Positions 40,387-52,600 of a stretch of 64,000 nucleotides of DNA are shown here, one piece after another. Source of the DNA: Rhyacichthys aspro. Taxonomy: Eukaryota; Chordata; Actinopteri; Gobiiformes; Rhyacichthyidae. The number at the start of each line of letters is the position of its first letter. The stretch's first letter is position 1. A program made the translations under genes and the position numbers. The stretch lies in contig CM072156.1 in NCBI GenBank assembly GCA_036850595.1, positions 18,465,483 through 18,529,482 of the forward strand. Direction: 5' to 3'. The notes below the pieces were generated by a model. The model saw only the letters and a list, made by a program, of their open reading frames with translations, had not been told where the DNA came from and made no database searches.

Positions 40387-43300
40387 TCACGTTAAGATGG
40401 TATCGTCGATCTCTTCATTGGAGTCTGGTAGGCTGGCAATTTTCTTTAAAGACCGGCGGTGACACTCTGACAGCAGGTCGTTGCTTGCAGAGTCCAGGAT
40501 AGCAGTAATAGCCTAATATGTTTAAAAAGTACATACAGCATTAAGAAAATTATGGATTTACTTATTATTATCAACTGAAAATATGTCTGCCGTCTTACCT
40601 GCATTGTTTCATCTCCCTGGCGGAGCCGTAAGAGGTTAACGATTGTGTGCTCGCTCTGGGCTCTGACTGTGGTGTTTTTGTCTTTTGTATTGTCGAGCAG
40701 ACTCTTGAGCAGGGGCTTCATGAGGTTGGCTTCCATCGAAGGCGTAGCTGGGTCTTTGAAAATCCACCACAGCACCCGCTCCGCCACCAGCCTGATGTCA
40801 CTGGACTGATTCTGAAGACACTGCAGCAGCAAACATCACAAACAATATTTGTCAGAAATTAAATTTCAGTGCTTAAAAGACTGATGAGACGCAACATTTT
40901 TAGATAAATATTTAGGTTGTAGATGTTTTGAAACATGTAAGTAGGTAATAACCATCTAGGATCTGTTATATCCTAGTAAACCCAAACCATCAGCTAACCA
41001 AACCAAGTTTACATGACTAAACTGTATTGATTTTGATGGAGTCCTACATAACCTAGTCATCATATATTTATTACTGACCTGCCAATATAAACATTTTGTT
41101 TTTGAAGTCCAGGAAAAATGCACAGTTGTAAACATTTGAAGAACTCTGCAAAGGGCCACAAACTACAGTGATAAATAGCGTCATGCTTTGATGGGTCAGG
41201 GCTCTTTTTGCAGGACAAACAACTACACAGTTATGACAATTAACTGCTGTTTGATCTGTATCAAACATCCTTACAGAAACCTAGTGAGTAGAACATACTA
41301 AAAAAAAAAAGTTCTCCCCTGAGTGTAAATTAAGGTTGAGAGAAAAAAAAGATGCAGTAGCCATTTGTCGAAGGACCTCAAGAGTCATCGAATCAAGAGT
41401 CATCAATGAATATACAGGAAGTGAGTGGGACAGTTCCTGCTTTACCTTGACAAATTGTGTAATGATTCGCTGTGAAATGCTACTGCTGCCCTCTGTTCTG
41501 AGCTGATGCCTCACGAGGAACCCCAGCGCTCTGATTCCACTGGCTGCGATGGGGATCTGAAAAAGGAGGAGGGGTCAACATCACATCTGTACTGCCTTTA
41601 TTCGAGCACATTATATACATACACCTCTTATATTTCTATTACAGTTTAAAAGTTTCAGGCTATTTGGTACATGTTTTACTGTAGACATGTATGATATAAG
41701 TAGTATTATAGCACAAACCGAACACAAAACCCTGTCTTCTACTTACTCTGTCAGCAGTAGCGTTTCCCAAAATAGTCTCTGTCACATTTTCATTATATTC
41801 CTTCCCGTACAGCTTCTCAGGAGCTGACTTGACGGCTATGGCCAAAGCCATGCTACGGCCGTGACGCACCATCCAGTCCACACCAGACACATCAGCTAGA
41901 AGAGGGAGACAGCGTGCAGAAGAAACTCAGAAAATGATGACAGACCCTGAAAGTGATGTGGGTTAACTATAACATAACTGTGGGGAGTAAAGTAAAGTAA
42001 AAAATCATCTTAATAGACATTCAGGCTTTCTTTCATTGGGAGAAATAGCACAGCTTTGGCAGTTATGCATGTTACAAAACAAACACTGAAAGAGAACTAA
42101 AATTACAATAACACTCACTAATTCACTAACAATTTTAACTGAGCAATTAAAATCCACTGTGATAGTGTGTTGAGATTATATTTTCCAGTTCCACAAAAGA
42201 CTAGTAAATGCTTTCTGTACATTTTTCTGTACACAAGTCAATTATATGAACAAAGTTGTAAACATTATTCTTTTCCATGTTCTTTCAATTTCAGTGTACG
42301 TGACAATACCAACCCAAGATGTGCTGAAGTAACACAGCCTTCAGCTCATCCTCTGACAGGAAGGCACAGAGCTCACCGACGCAGCCAGCAGAGGCCATTC
42401 GAGTGGCATCCTACAGCAAAACACATGCAGCCAGTCAGGCATCTCATTTTGATACTCACAAAGCCTTAAAACCACATCCTCTCTGCTAGACGTCAGTTTT
42501 GTTTTGTGACCACAAAGGAAGCTACATAAAGAAACAACTTTGACAAAGTGATCAGAAGTGTATATGACTTTACTATCTATTCAGTATTTTACAAACTTGA
42601 AGGAAAAAAAAAAGAGATTTCCATCTAGTCTTGATGCTGCAAGGCATTGGCTTCTCCCGTCATACCTCATCATGTCCCAGCATGCCTAGCAATGTGGTGG
42701 TGATGTTCTTGCGGATGGCTGGGTCCACCTTTGAACCAGCTCCCTGTATGACAAATCTTAAGGCTTGAAGCATGGTCTCCCTAAGAAAAGATCAATGCAA
42801 CAAAAATCAGTTTGGTACATAATTTGAAATTTAAATAATGAAATGGTCTTTGCATTTGTCTGTCTGACAAGTTTCATCACTTCCTGTTTCTGTAACTGGC
42901 TGAACAAACAAACACTGCTGGAAGAGAAAAGCATTTAATATTCTTTGTTGAACACACAATCTTGAAAGAAGTTTTAGGAAATCTGTGTAAATATTTTTTT
43001 TTTCAATTAACTTATCCCTGCAGCACAATCATAGGTGCTCACATAATCTGGAAATAATGTCTGGGAAATCTACAATTGTAATTGCAAGTTTGCTATGTTA
43101 AACACCAAATTGTTTTCCAATTGGTATGTTTAACTTGAACCAGGCAAATGCATGAGCCAGAACCAACTGTTTTAATTACCTTTAAAGAAAAGAAACTCAT
43201 GAAAGTTTTAGTCCGTCACAAGGTACAACAGCAAAAAGATGGAGAAGATACTTAAATAGCTGTAACCATAAAAGGGCAACTAAAGTTTTATGAGGCGCTA

Positions 43301-43667
43301 AACAGGATCTTGGTAATACTAAATAGTATTTTGACAATAGTATTGTTAAGTCATTCATAATGTTTCATTTGTACATTTTCTTCAGTAATAAATTGTTAAT
43401 TTGGATCTTCTGTCTGTGAATAATTTACCTGCACCTTTTCACAACTGGTCTCATAATATTCTTGGCTCAGTACCTGACTCCTGAGTCCTCGGCGTTGCGG
43501 ATGGCAGAGAGCTGCTCAGTGAAAAGTGGGTCCACCTTGGTGTGGATGGAGACGAGCTGCCCCAGCGCCTCCGCAGCTTTAAGCCTCACAGCGCGGCTCG
43601 AGTCCTGCAGGGCTTTAAGGAATGTGGTCTGGAGCTGAGGCAGGAAGGGCTTCAGAGCAATGCCAAC
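40387..43667 (-). CDS. gcn1: gcn1 exons 51-57 (residues 2334-2670)
   Basis: Exons: 43474-43667, 42666-42780, 42314-42410, 41747-41895, 41446-41556, 40599-40820, 40387-40512. Landmarks: exon 51 VGIALKPFLPQLQTTFLKAL, completing the RWD-binding region with exon 52; exon 54 ADVSGVDWMVRHGRSMALAI; exon 56 DIRLVAERVLWWIFKDP; exon 57 SLKKIASLPDSNEEIDDTIL and stop. The acidic C-terminus is conserved in vertebrate GCN1. Confidence 0.94.
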
Positions 43668-46600
43668 CTAAAGAAGAAGACGGCAGTTTAGAGGTTTAAG
43701 TCTGGAGCTTATACATTGTCTTATGGATCTGCAAACAGAAATCAAAATCAGTTTTATGAAGAAGGCAGCACTTCAAAAATGCCCTTTCTGACATTTCTGC
43801 TGTGCTCACAAAAGAAACAATAGTGATACATTTAACTTCATGTTACCTTTAGGCGTGAAATAAAAGGGATTCCTATTGTGTGAGGAAAAACTTTGGCATA
43901 TTACGGCTTTTACATTTGCACAGAGGTTATTAAGCAAGATGCTCTTATTTTCACATTGTCTGGTTTACTGTGAGAAGCAGCTTTACCACTGCCATCATGC
44001 AACAACACTTTCCCAAATAAAAATGATATTTTTGTGTATAGTAGGGCCCAACAATAATATACAACTCTTGATGTTGCAGACCTTGGCCAGCAGCAGAGTG
44101 AGGGTCTCCAGCAGAGCGGTCTTAACGGTCCATGCAAAGCGGTCTCCCAGGATACGAATGAGAGGTCCAGTGATGTTGACAACAGAGGGTCGCAGAGCCT
44201 CGGGGGAGGTCAGCCTGATGACCCCTCCCAACGCTTTGGCTGCCTCCTCTTTCTGCTCAGGGCTGCCGGTCAGGACGCCCTCTCTCAGAACAGGCAGAAT
44301 ACAGGTCACACCCTGGGGCAAAGTTAGCAAGAATAACACACAATCAATTATTGATTATATCTTCTAAATAACTGATTACACGAATATACAAAAGTATGAG
44401 AAAAACTCGAAAGGATAACATTAACCGACTCCTAGCTTGTTGGTTTTAAAAGGTATCTTTGATCCCAGATGTAAAACTATTCAACTACGATACAAAACTT
44501 ATTTAAGATCAAACCTGAAATTGGCTGAGGAGTTGTATAGACTTATGACAGTGGTGACGAATGAGGTGCTGTTGTGCACTAAAATTCGGTTATTGCTCTA
44601 TTTCATTGAGTGTGGCCCAGTTTGTCAAAAATTAATTTCAATTTATTACTATTACAACCGGATGCTAGGTTAGATTAAACCTGTGGCCTTCATAACAATG
44701 TTAAATTCTTATTAATGAATATAAAATGGATGATGTTTACCTTCTTGGGCAGACAGAAGCCAGGCAGGTGCTGACCCTTCACATCTGCAGCTGCTGATCT
44801 AATGTCTCGATGGAGATCGTCGATCAGAGACAACTGGCTGCTTGCATCCAGTTTCTACAAAAAAGAGGACACTTAATACTACTACCTCATCAACAACTTT
44901 ACCAATGAATACTTAAAATGTTGTTCTTTATCTTAATGTCAAGGCAAAGGAGTTGAAGGAGGAGAGTGTACCTTGGTGATGGAGTTGATTGTGTCCCAGC
45001 TCTGAGACAGCACCTCGGGGTTGGTGTCGTTGAGGAGGCGGATGAGTCCTGACAGTAAAGTGCGAGTGTGGGCGCTGTAGTCCAAGCGAGTGCGGGCGAA
45101 GTAGGCATTAAGTATGGTGACAGCGGCTTGTCTAAGGCCAGGGTCAGTGCCTCGAGTGGCCTCCAAAAGGTCCTCGATAATGATACGCTGTCCCACCTCG
45201 TCCTCCACTGAGAGGATCACGTTCTGGCAGCTGCACAGCTCCTAAAAAGACAAAACAGTACATTTAAGATTCGAGTTAGAGAGTTGTTTTTCTGACTTTG
45301 TTGTGATGGGCGTAAACATACAACCAGATGACTTCTTCAAAACCTCTTAATGAATATGTCCTGGATGACTGAGAATCTGTGGACATCTTTTGCTTAAAGT
45401 ATCTTTCCCGTTACAAATTGTGGCAAACATACCAAAATGTTTTTGTAAAAAGGGGCACTAGTGTGATTGTGTTTTTACCTGGGCTTCGTCCTCTGTCCCC
45501 AGCTTTTCTTTGAGTGAGGAGAGCAGTGCAGGCAGGATGACCCCTAGGTGGCGCGTCAGAGCATCTCCAGCCACAGCAGAAAGGAAGGCCAGAACCCGGG
45601 TGTTTACAGGAGGAGCAGTCAGCTAAAATGACAACAGAGAACAATACGGTTAGCCTATATAACTAAGAAATGTATTCAATTTTACAACACCAATATTGCC
45701 TTTCGCATATCTATTACTTATGCATTTACCACTACTTATGTAACTCACCATATAATTACAGGCATGTTTAAGAATAAATGTAGTAATATGATGCAAAAAT
45801 ACTATGAATTATCTGGGAAACAAGTAAATCTACACTGAATGAAAATAATAGTAATGAGATAGAATTGAGACACCAGTCAATTCGCAATTTTTTAATGTTC
45901 AACTGCTGTGAAACTTACTTTTGGGACCAAGTAAGGCAGTACAGAGCGGCTCTTCACTGCCATAACCTGCTTCAAACCGTCCAAGGCAAAGTCGGCCATC
46001 TCCTCATCATCCTGAAACAAAATCAATGGTGTTTTCATTAGCAAAAGCAGATCATTTTACAGGGTTTCACACATTTTATGAGGAAATACTTTTCCAGGAG
46101 TTGTTCCAGGTTTTAATACTCTATTTGTAATCACACAGGGTTCAATACTAATGCTACAGTTGAGCCTCAGAGGGTCAAAACTCAAACTTCAAAAGCCCAT
46201 AAAGGATATATACACTGTTACTTTATCTAAAGCAAGTTTTGGGTTTCAAACCAAAGGCTGAGATTTACAGACAAAATCTTGACAACCTTAAAGTTTCCTG
46301 GACAATATATATTTCCTGGAGGATATTTGGGCATTTTAATCAATTTACAGGTTGTTTTTATGATCGTGACGCATGAAAAACCCTTATGTAAGGTTAAGCT
46401 TAAGGTTACAACGGCTGTATGTTTGTTGCATTGTCAGTTACCAGCTGTTTGAGCAGAGTTGGCAGGATGTCATCCAGAGCCTGGTGTCCGATTGTCGCAT
46501 GTAGCTGCTCGAAGGTTTTGGCCGCAGCCTCTCGAACCTCCTCCAGAGGATCACAAAGAGCCTTCCTCACAGTGGGGACCAGCGACTCGGAGAAGACTAG

Positions 46601-49600
46601 CACCTTTAAGAAAATCCCCAGAAGGTTTGTAAAGTTTCATGTCTACAAATCTGTATATTCTTATTGTGTTATAATGTGACTGACCGCATCTTTACTGGTG
46701 GACTTCATGATCTCACTGAGGCCGATGCAGACGCCTTGCCTCTCGTCACTCTTGTCTGAACGCAGCCCGTCCTCCAAAATGGGAATAATCTCCGGAAGGA
46801 TCTTTTCTCCCAGTTTTCTCACAAGATCACCAAGTGTCCGGGCAGCAATCTGAAAGAACACAGTCAGTATTTCCAAAAATTATACTAAGAGAAGAAGAGT
46901 AAAGTAACAAAACAGGGTAGTTACCGTTCTCTTGTCGGGGCAGGTGGACGCTAAAAAGCCCAGCAAAAGGGTGAAGAGGGTCGGGAGGATTTCTCGGAGG
47001 GTTCTCGGAGTATTGGACACCACAATTTTCCAAACGTGAAGTGAAGCCTGTCGAACCACCAGCTGAGTGTCCGAGCGGCCCATGTACAGACCCGAGAGGA
47101 CGCGATTACGCCGCTCCACACCGAGAGCAGAAATGATAGCCTGGGAAGGAGAACTCCAGTAAGTACCAACAAAAATGACAAAAATACAAACAATTAGCTA
47201 TAGCTTCACATGGTAGACACCACTGTTATTTTTGACAGCTAATTTTAATTTAGTCTTTTACCTGCTTTCCCTGAAATAACATTTTTTAAAATCGTTTGAT
47301 ATTTAAAAGCCATTTCTCTCTTTTCATTGCCTGTCGTCTTCCCGCAGCTCTAACAAATGTGTCTGACATCTCTTCCGTGACGCTCAAAAACATGAGTTCT
47401 GATTGGATCTCTTTTCAACTCGTCCCATCTCCTCCTTCTTTTGATTAAATTTCGTCTCTGTCTGTTCATTTTCGTTTTGTTTTTATTTGTTGAGGAAAGT
47501 GTTGATACATTAAGTCAGAGTTTTCATTCTCATTAATTACTATTTATATAATTTTTGGACACAAAAATATGTCTTTGACGAAATCTATGACAAAAATATT
47601 ACTAATTATCAACAAAATTAACAAGGGTAGACATTGTATACTCAGCGGCACATACTTTATTGGATGCTGCTGTCCCAAAGTTGTCGTCTTCTGATGCCGT
47701 CTCTGTGGTCATTTTTCCTGTCACTCCAGAAATGTGGAACAAGAGATCACCAAGCAGCTGCACAGAGCTAAACCTGCAACAAAAAAGACATACATACATT
47801 ACATACTGTAAGTTTTGTGAAATTTCAGCTTCATAGATTCACTACCACTTACCTAGCATTTAAAGGGATTTACTATTGGTACAAACCTTCTAAAACTGAA
47901 AACAACTATTGCTAATAACATTTTGGAAAAAAGTTCATTTAGCATTCTCTCTTCTCTGGATGTAACTATTTATAACAAGAACAAAACAAGCCTAATTTGA
48001 GAAAACATTCAAATCCAGTTACTGCTCCACGTTTTAGTAACATGGGTGGACAAAGTAATATGGTATGTTTCTTTGGGGCCGTTTGTACACTTTCTGACAA
48101 TGCAAACGCCTCTAAAAGCATATCAAACTGAGCCAAACTGAACCTCAAAGTATAGTCACAGCTTTAAGTCTTACCTGATTCTCCACAAATCGTCAAACAG
48201 GCCCTGTTCAAGCTCCGGAAGCAGCAGAGCGATGGCGGTCTCAGCGTACATACTGATGATCCTCTGGCCTGCTCTTAGGGCTGTGTCTCTTACGTATTCA
48301 TTCTCATCGGCTAGAGCCTAGTGTATAAACATAGACATAAAAGTTTTTTTAAGGATTTTTTTAAAGAACATCCACAAACCATGTGTCCATTTACATATTT
48401 TGTTTAAATACAGCAGCTTACAATAAATCTGTATAACCATTACAATCGTTGTGACCTTTATTTTTGCCAGCCTGTGTAATTATCGATCTACACTTTGTAA
48501 AACATTCTGTTCACTACTGTATTTAATATGGGAGCTATCAAGGTTTCACTTAACTTTAGTTTGATTGGGAAAAATAGGTCTCCAGAATGGGGAGGGCATA
48601 CCTTGAGAATGCAGGGGATGATGGGCCCGACATAAGGAGTAAACTTGTCTCCAAAAGTGAGAGGAAGGTAGATGAACATCATTATGTAACCATCTCTGAC
48701 GTGAGATGCTATGTCCACCTTACTGGCCGTTTGGACCACATCCGGCATCAGTTTGTCCAGTTTCTCCACTCCCAGTCCAGCCATCACCTCAGCCAGACCT
48801 GAACATAGCCAATTAGGAAATAGAAATATACATGAGTGAATTTAGGAACAGAAATATCACTACTACAGGAGAAGAGAGAATATAAACTGACCCTGGGCGG
48901 CTCCAGATCGATCCACAGAACTCTGCTCAGAGGCCAGTGTCTCCATAAGCCAAGGCAGCAGGTCGTCGAAACAGGACTCACCCATGCCCTTCACCATGGC
49001 ACCGAGGGCCTTGGCTGACACTGTACGCACCTGAAAGAAGAGCGACAAAACAAAAATATAACAAAAAGTGGATGGCACAAATTAAATATAAAAAAGGCTG
49101 TTGGAAACCAGAAAATGTGGGTAGCCAAAGTTGCATTTCTTCATTTTTATGTTTTTTTTATGTGTATTAAAGAAGGTATGGTATGTTATATACTTCTACA
49201 AACCGACTGAAATGAAACTGGTCTCCAACCAAATTCAAAACAAGTTTGAAACTTTGCATAGATTTACTGAGATCCTGTTTGTTGTGATTAAAAACACACC
49301 TCAGGCACTGGGTCCAACAGAGAGGTTTTGAGTCCAGGAATGACACTTGGAAGATACGGGGACAGGTCCTATTAAAAAAACAAACAAAAAAACAAGGCGT
49401 CAATACCTTCATACAATGTATTTCAGATGATTATGTGAATAAACTTAGATTACTTAGCATTTACATGTATGTATAGGTTATGTAATGGTAATTAATTGTT
49501 ATCTACAATAAATATATAAGTGAAAGAGGGGTACAAAGGGTTTTTGAGCACTATGTTGCAGTTAATATATTTTTCTTGTCTGCTCAAAATAAATAAAATG

Positions 49601-52600
49601 AAAACACTTTCAGGAAATGGAATTAAAATGGAAGGCTATGTTACCTTTTGGTCAGTGAGGGAGTACATGTTGCCAATAATCTGGGCGGCCATCTTGCGAG
49701 TGTCAGTAGAGCGATCCTGGAAAGCTCTCTGAACAATTGGCATGATCAGGGCGAGGGAGGGAGCATCGATGAAGTGGACAAACTTGGTGTCCAGCAGTGT
49801 TTGGAGGCAGGTCTGGGTTTTTCTGGATGGATCTGTGAGAGCGTCCAGGAGGATGGGGGTGATGGCTGAGGAAGGAAAAGTACAATTATGTAATGTTAAA
49901 AAGGCATTTAATAGATAAAAATGCACAAACAGACAAAGATATCATTTCAGGGTGCATTAAAAACTGGGAAATAAACCATGACTACATTCTTACCCAGGAT
50001 TTCAGGGTTACGAATGACTGAGCCGATCTGCCTGAGTGCCTGCTGGCCAGCCTTTTGCACCTTCACATGGGAGTCGGTCAGGACCTCCGTCAGCTTTGGC
50101 ACGATGCTCGGCAAGCACGAGGACAACTGCTTAGGAGCACAGAACGCCATGGCACCCAGTAACTCCACCGAGCCTGACAAATCAAGGTCGAGTTACAAGT
50201 TAGGGAAACAATTTTGAATGAGATTAAAACTGTATTATTGTTTTTGAAGGATATATGGATATTTGCTCTGGATGTGCTTTGTCTATGTCTAGTCAAGTTT
50301 ATTTCCAAAGCACATTCAAAACTCCCTCATTTCCTTCTCACCTGCTTTAGTTCTCCACGATTCCTCTTCCAGCGCCACAAGCAGAGATGGCAACACCAGC
50401 TTCACTCCATGGGCACTGAGGTTCCTCATCACAGCTTTGGCACAGTCATCGGCCGCCTGAAGAAATAAAAAACAGAGAACCACATATAAAAGGAGAATAA
50501 AGTACTGCATGTAAATGCACTAAAACGTAAGGTGGTTATTATAAATACAGTAATGTTTGTTTACCTCCCTGACGTATTGGTTTCCATCACCAAAGCAGAG
50601 CAGAAGGTGTGGCAGCACATGGACCACATATGGTTCGAACAGTTTGCCCAACATGTTACACAGCATCTCAAAGGCAAACAATGCACCTGCAAAAAATTTA
50701 TTTTATTTATAATGTTAGTTTGTTTTTATGATTGTTTTAACCTTGATTTTAATTTCTTGCTTGCTTCCATGCTTTGTTTTCTCAAGTAAATTAATTTTAC
50801 TTTATTTTCCCATTATATTATATTAAATGTATTAAAAAAAAACCCAGAGCTATCACAAATTTATTACATACCTCCCCTTAGATTGCAAATGACAAACATT
50901 AGCTTATTTAAGTAGGGGAAGGGTAATAGTGAAATTTCACCAAAAAAAAAAAAAGCAAAAAAAAAAGCAATATCATTTATAAATGTCCTAAACTAGGCCC
51001 ATTGAACTACTTTATAAAGCAATACATTTATGCTAAATGCTAAATAAGCCCTCTGTTTAAATTGTAAGCAGCCTCACTGACCCTCTCGCTGTCTGAAGTT
51101 TTTCTTGTCCTGGATGGCGTCGGTCAGTGTGGTCATGATGTCCTGCTGTTTCAGAGCCAGGATACCGAGGCCTTTGACCAGTCCTGCCAGGCCGTACGCT
51201 GCCCCTTTCCTCTCGGCGTATTTGTCGCTTTCCAACAGCAGCTGCAGTAAGTTTCGCACAATACCGGCAGCGTCCTCTTTAATGGCAGGAACCAATGGAG
51301 GCAAACAGCTGGCCACAGACTCTTGGACCTGAAAGATTGAGAGGAAAAACACAAAAAATAAGAAAGTAATACATTTATCTTTTCAAAGATTTTTTTTTTT
51401 TATAACATTAGTGGCTACTACTTGCTACAAATGAGTTGAATGTCACTGAGCAACATCCACCCTTTAAGAATATAAATCTTTACTTTTACTCTTGAATGTG
51501 GTGTATACCTGTTGTGAAGGCGTGGAGAGTGCAGTGATGAGTTTGGCTACGATTGGTTTGACTTTGGGGTCATTTTTGTCCAGATGCTTGGCCAGGGAGC
51601 CCATTAGAATGACCACACTCTGACGAACAGAGTCATAGCTGGCATCTTGAGGTGCATTCTTTAAAAACTCCTCAAAGACTGGCAGCAGGGAGCTCACATT
51701 GTCCTGTAAAAAAACACAAAGAAGTAAAAATCCTTTCTATCCCAGATTTAAACATCATTTAATTTCACTGAATTAAACACAATCTGGATGGCTAACAGTA
51801 CAATATATACATCTGATGCTTTTAAAATGACAATGACCTTTCCGTGAGTGTTTAGGGCTGAGAGGGCAGCGTCCAACATGCAGCGGCGGACGTCAGCATG
51901 GCGGTCGTTCAGAGCATCAGGAACGAAGAAGAGGAAGAGTGGGGTGATCTGAGATTCGTCCAAATACTGGGACAGTTTGTTTAGGGCCAGAGCAATGCCA
52001 CACCTGACGAGAAAATCAATAGCTTAGGATAGCCACTAGTGCATTATTTTATACTGATATTATGTCCTTGAAGATGAGGGTTTTTAACATTTAAAGGGGT
52101 GGAAAGAATTCAGTGAAAATACAATGTTGGGGAATATGAAATCCCAGAAGAGCAACTGGGAAAAGATTATGCTGCTTTGGGATTATTAATATGAACAATA
52201 TGCAATGCCTAAGTCCGACAACAATAAACAAAAGGGGTTGTTTATTAAAGTTTGTGCTAGTCTGATACCTTGCCTCCCATTGATCCGGTGGTGCCTCAGA
52301 GATGACCCTCCCAAGACCATCGAGCACAGGGGGAGGTCTCTAAAAACATATTTTAAAAAATTGTATTTAAATTAACCCGAGACTAGCCCAGAAGAGAGTC
52401 AATAAAAGATTATGGATCTTACATAAAGCTTTTGTTGGTACAGCTCAGTGAGTTGGCCGAGCACTGATGCAGACTGGTCTTTGTACTGGGACACTGCACT
52501 GGACAGCGCTTCAGCAGCAGCAGAGCGGACAACCTCCTCGTGGTGCGTGACGTCTCCAATCAACAGAGCACAAAGATCAGGGACCAGCTCCAGACCCAGA

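Noticed and set aside
43876..44367. 163-codon open frame on the + strand
   Set aside because: It lies antisense to GCN1 exon 50, which has correct splice borders and conserved protein. The + frame is a shadow with no family resemblance.
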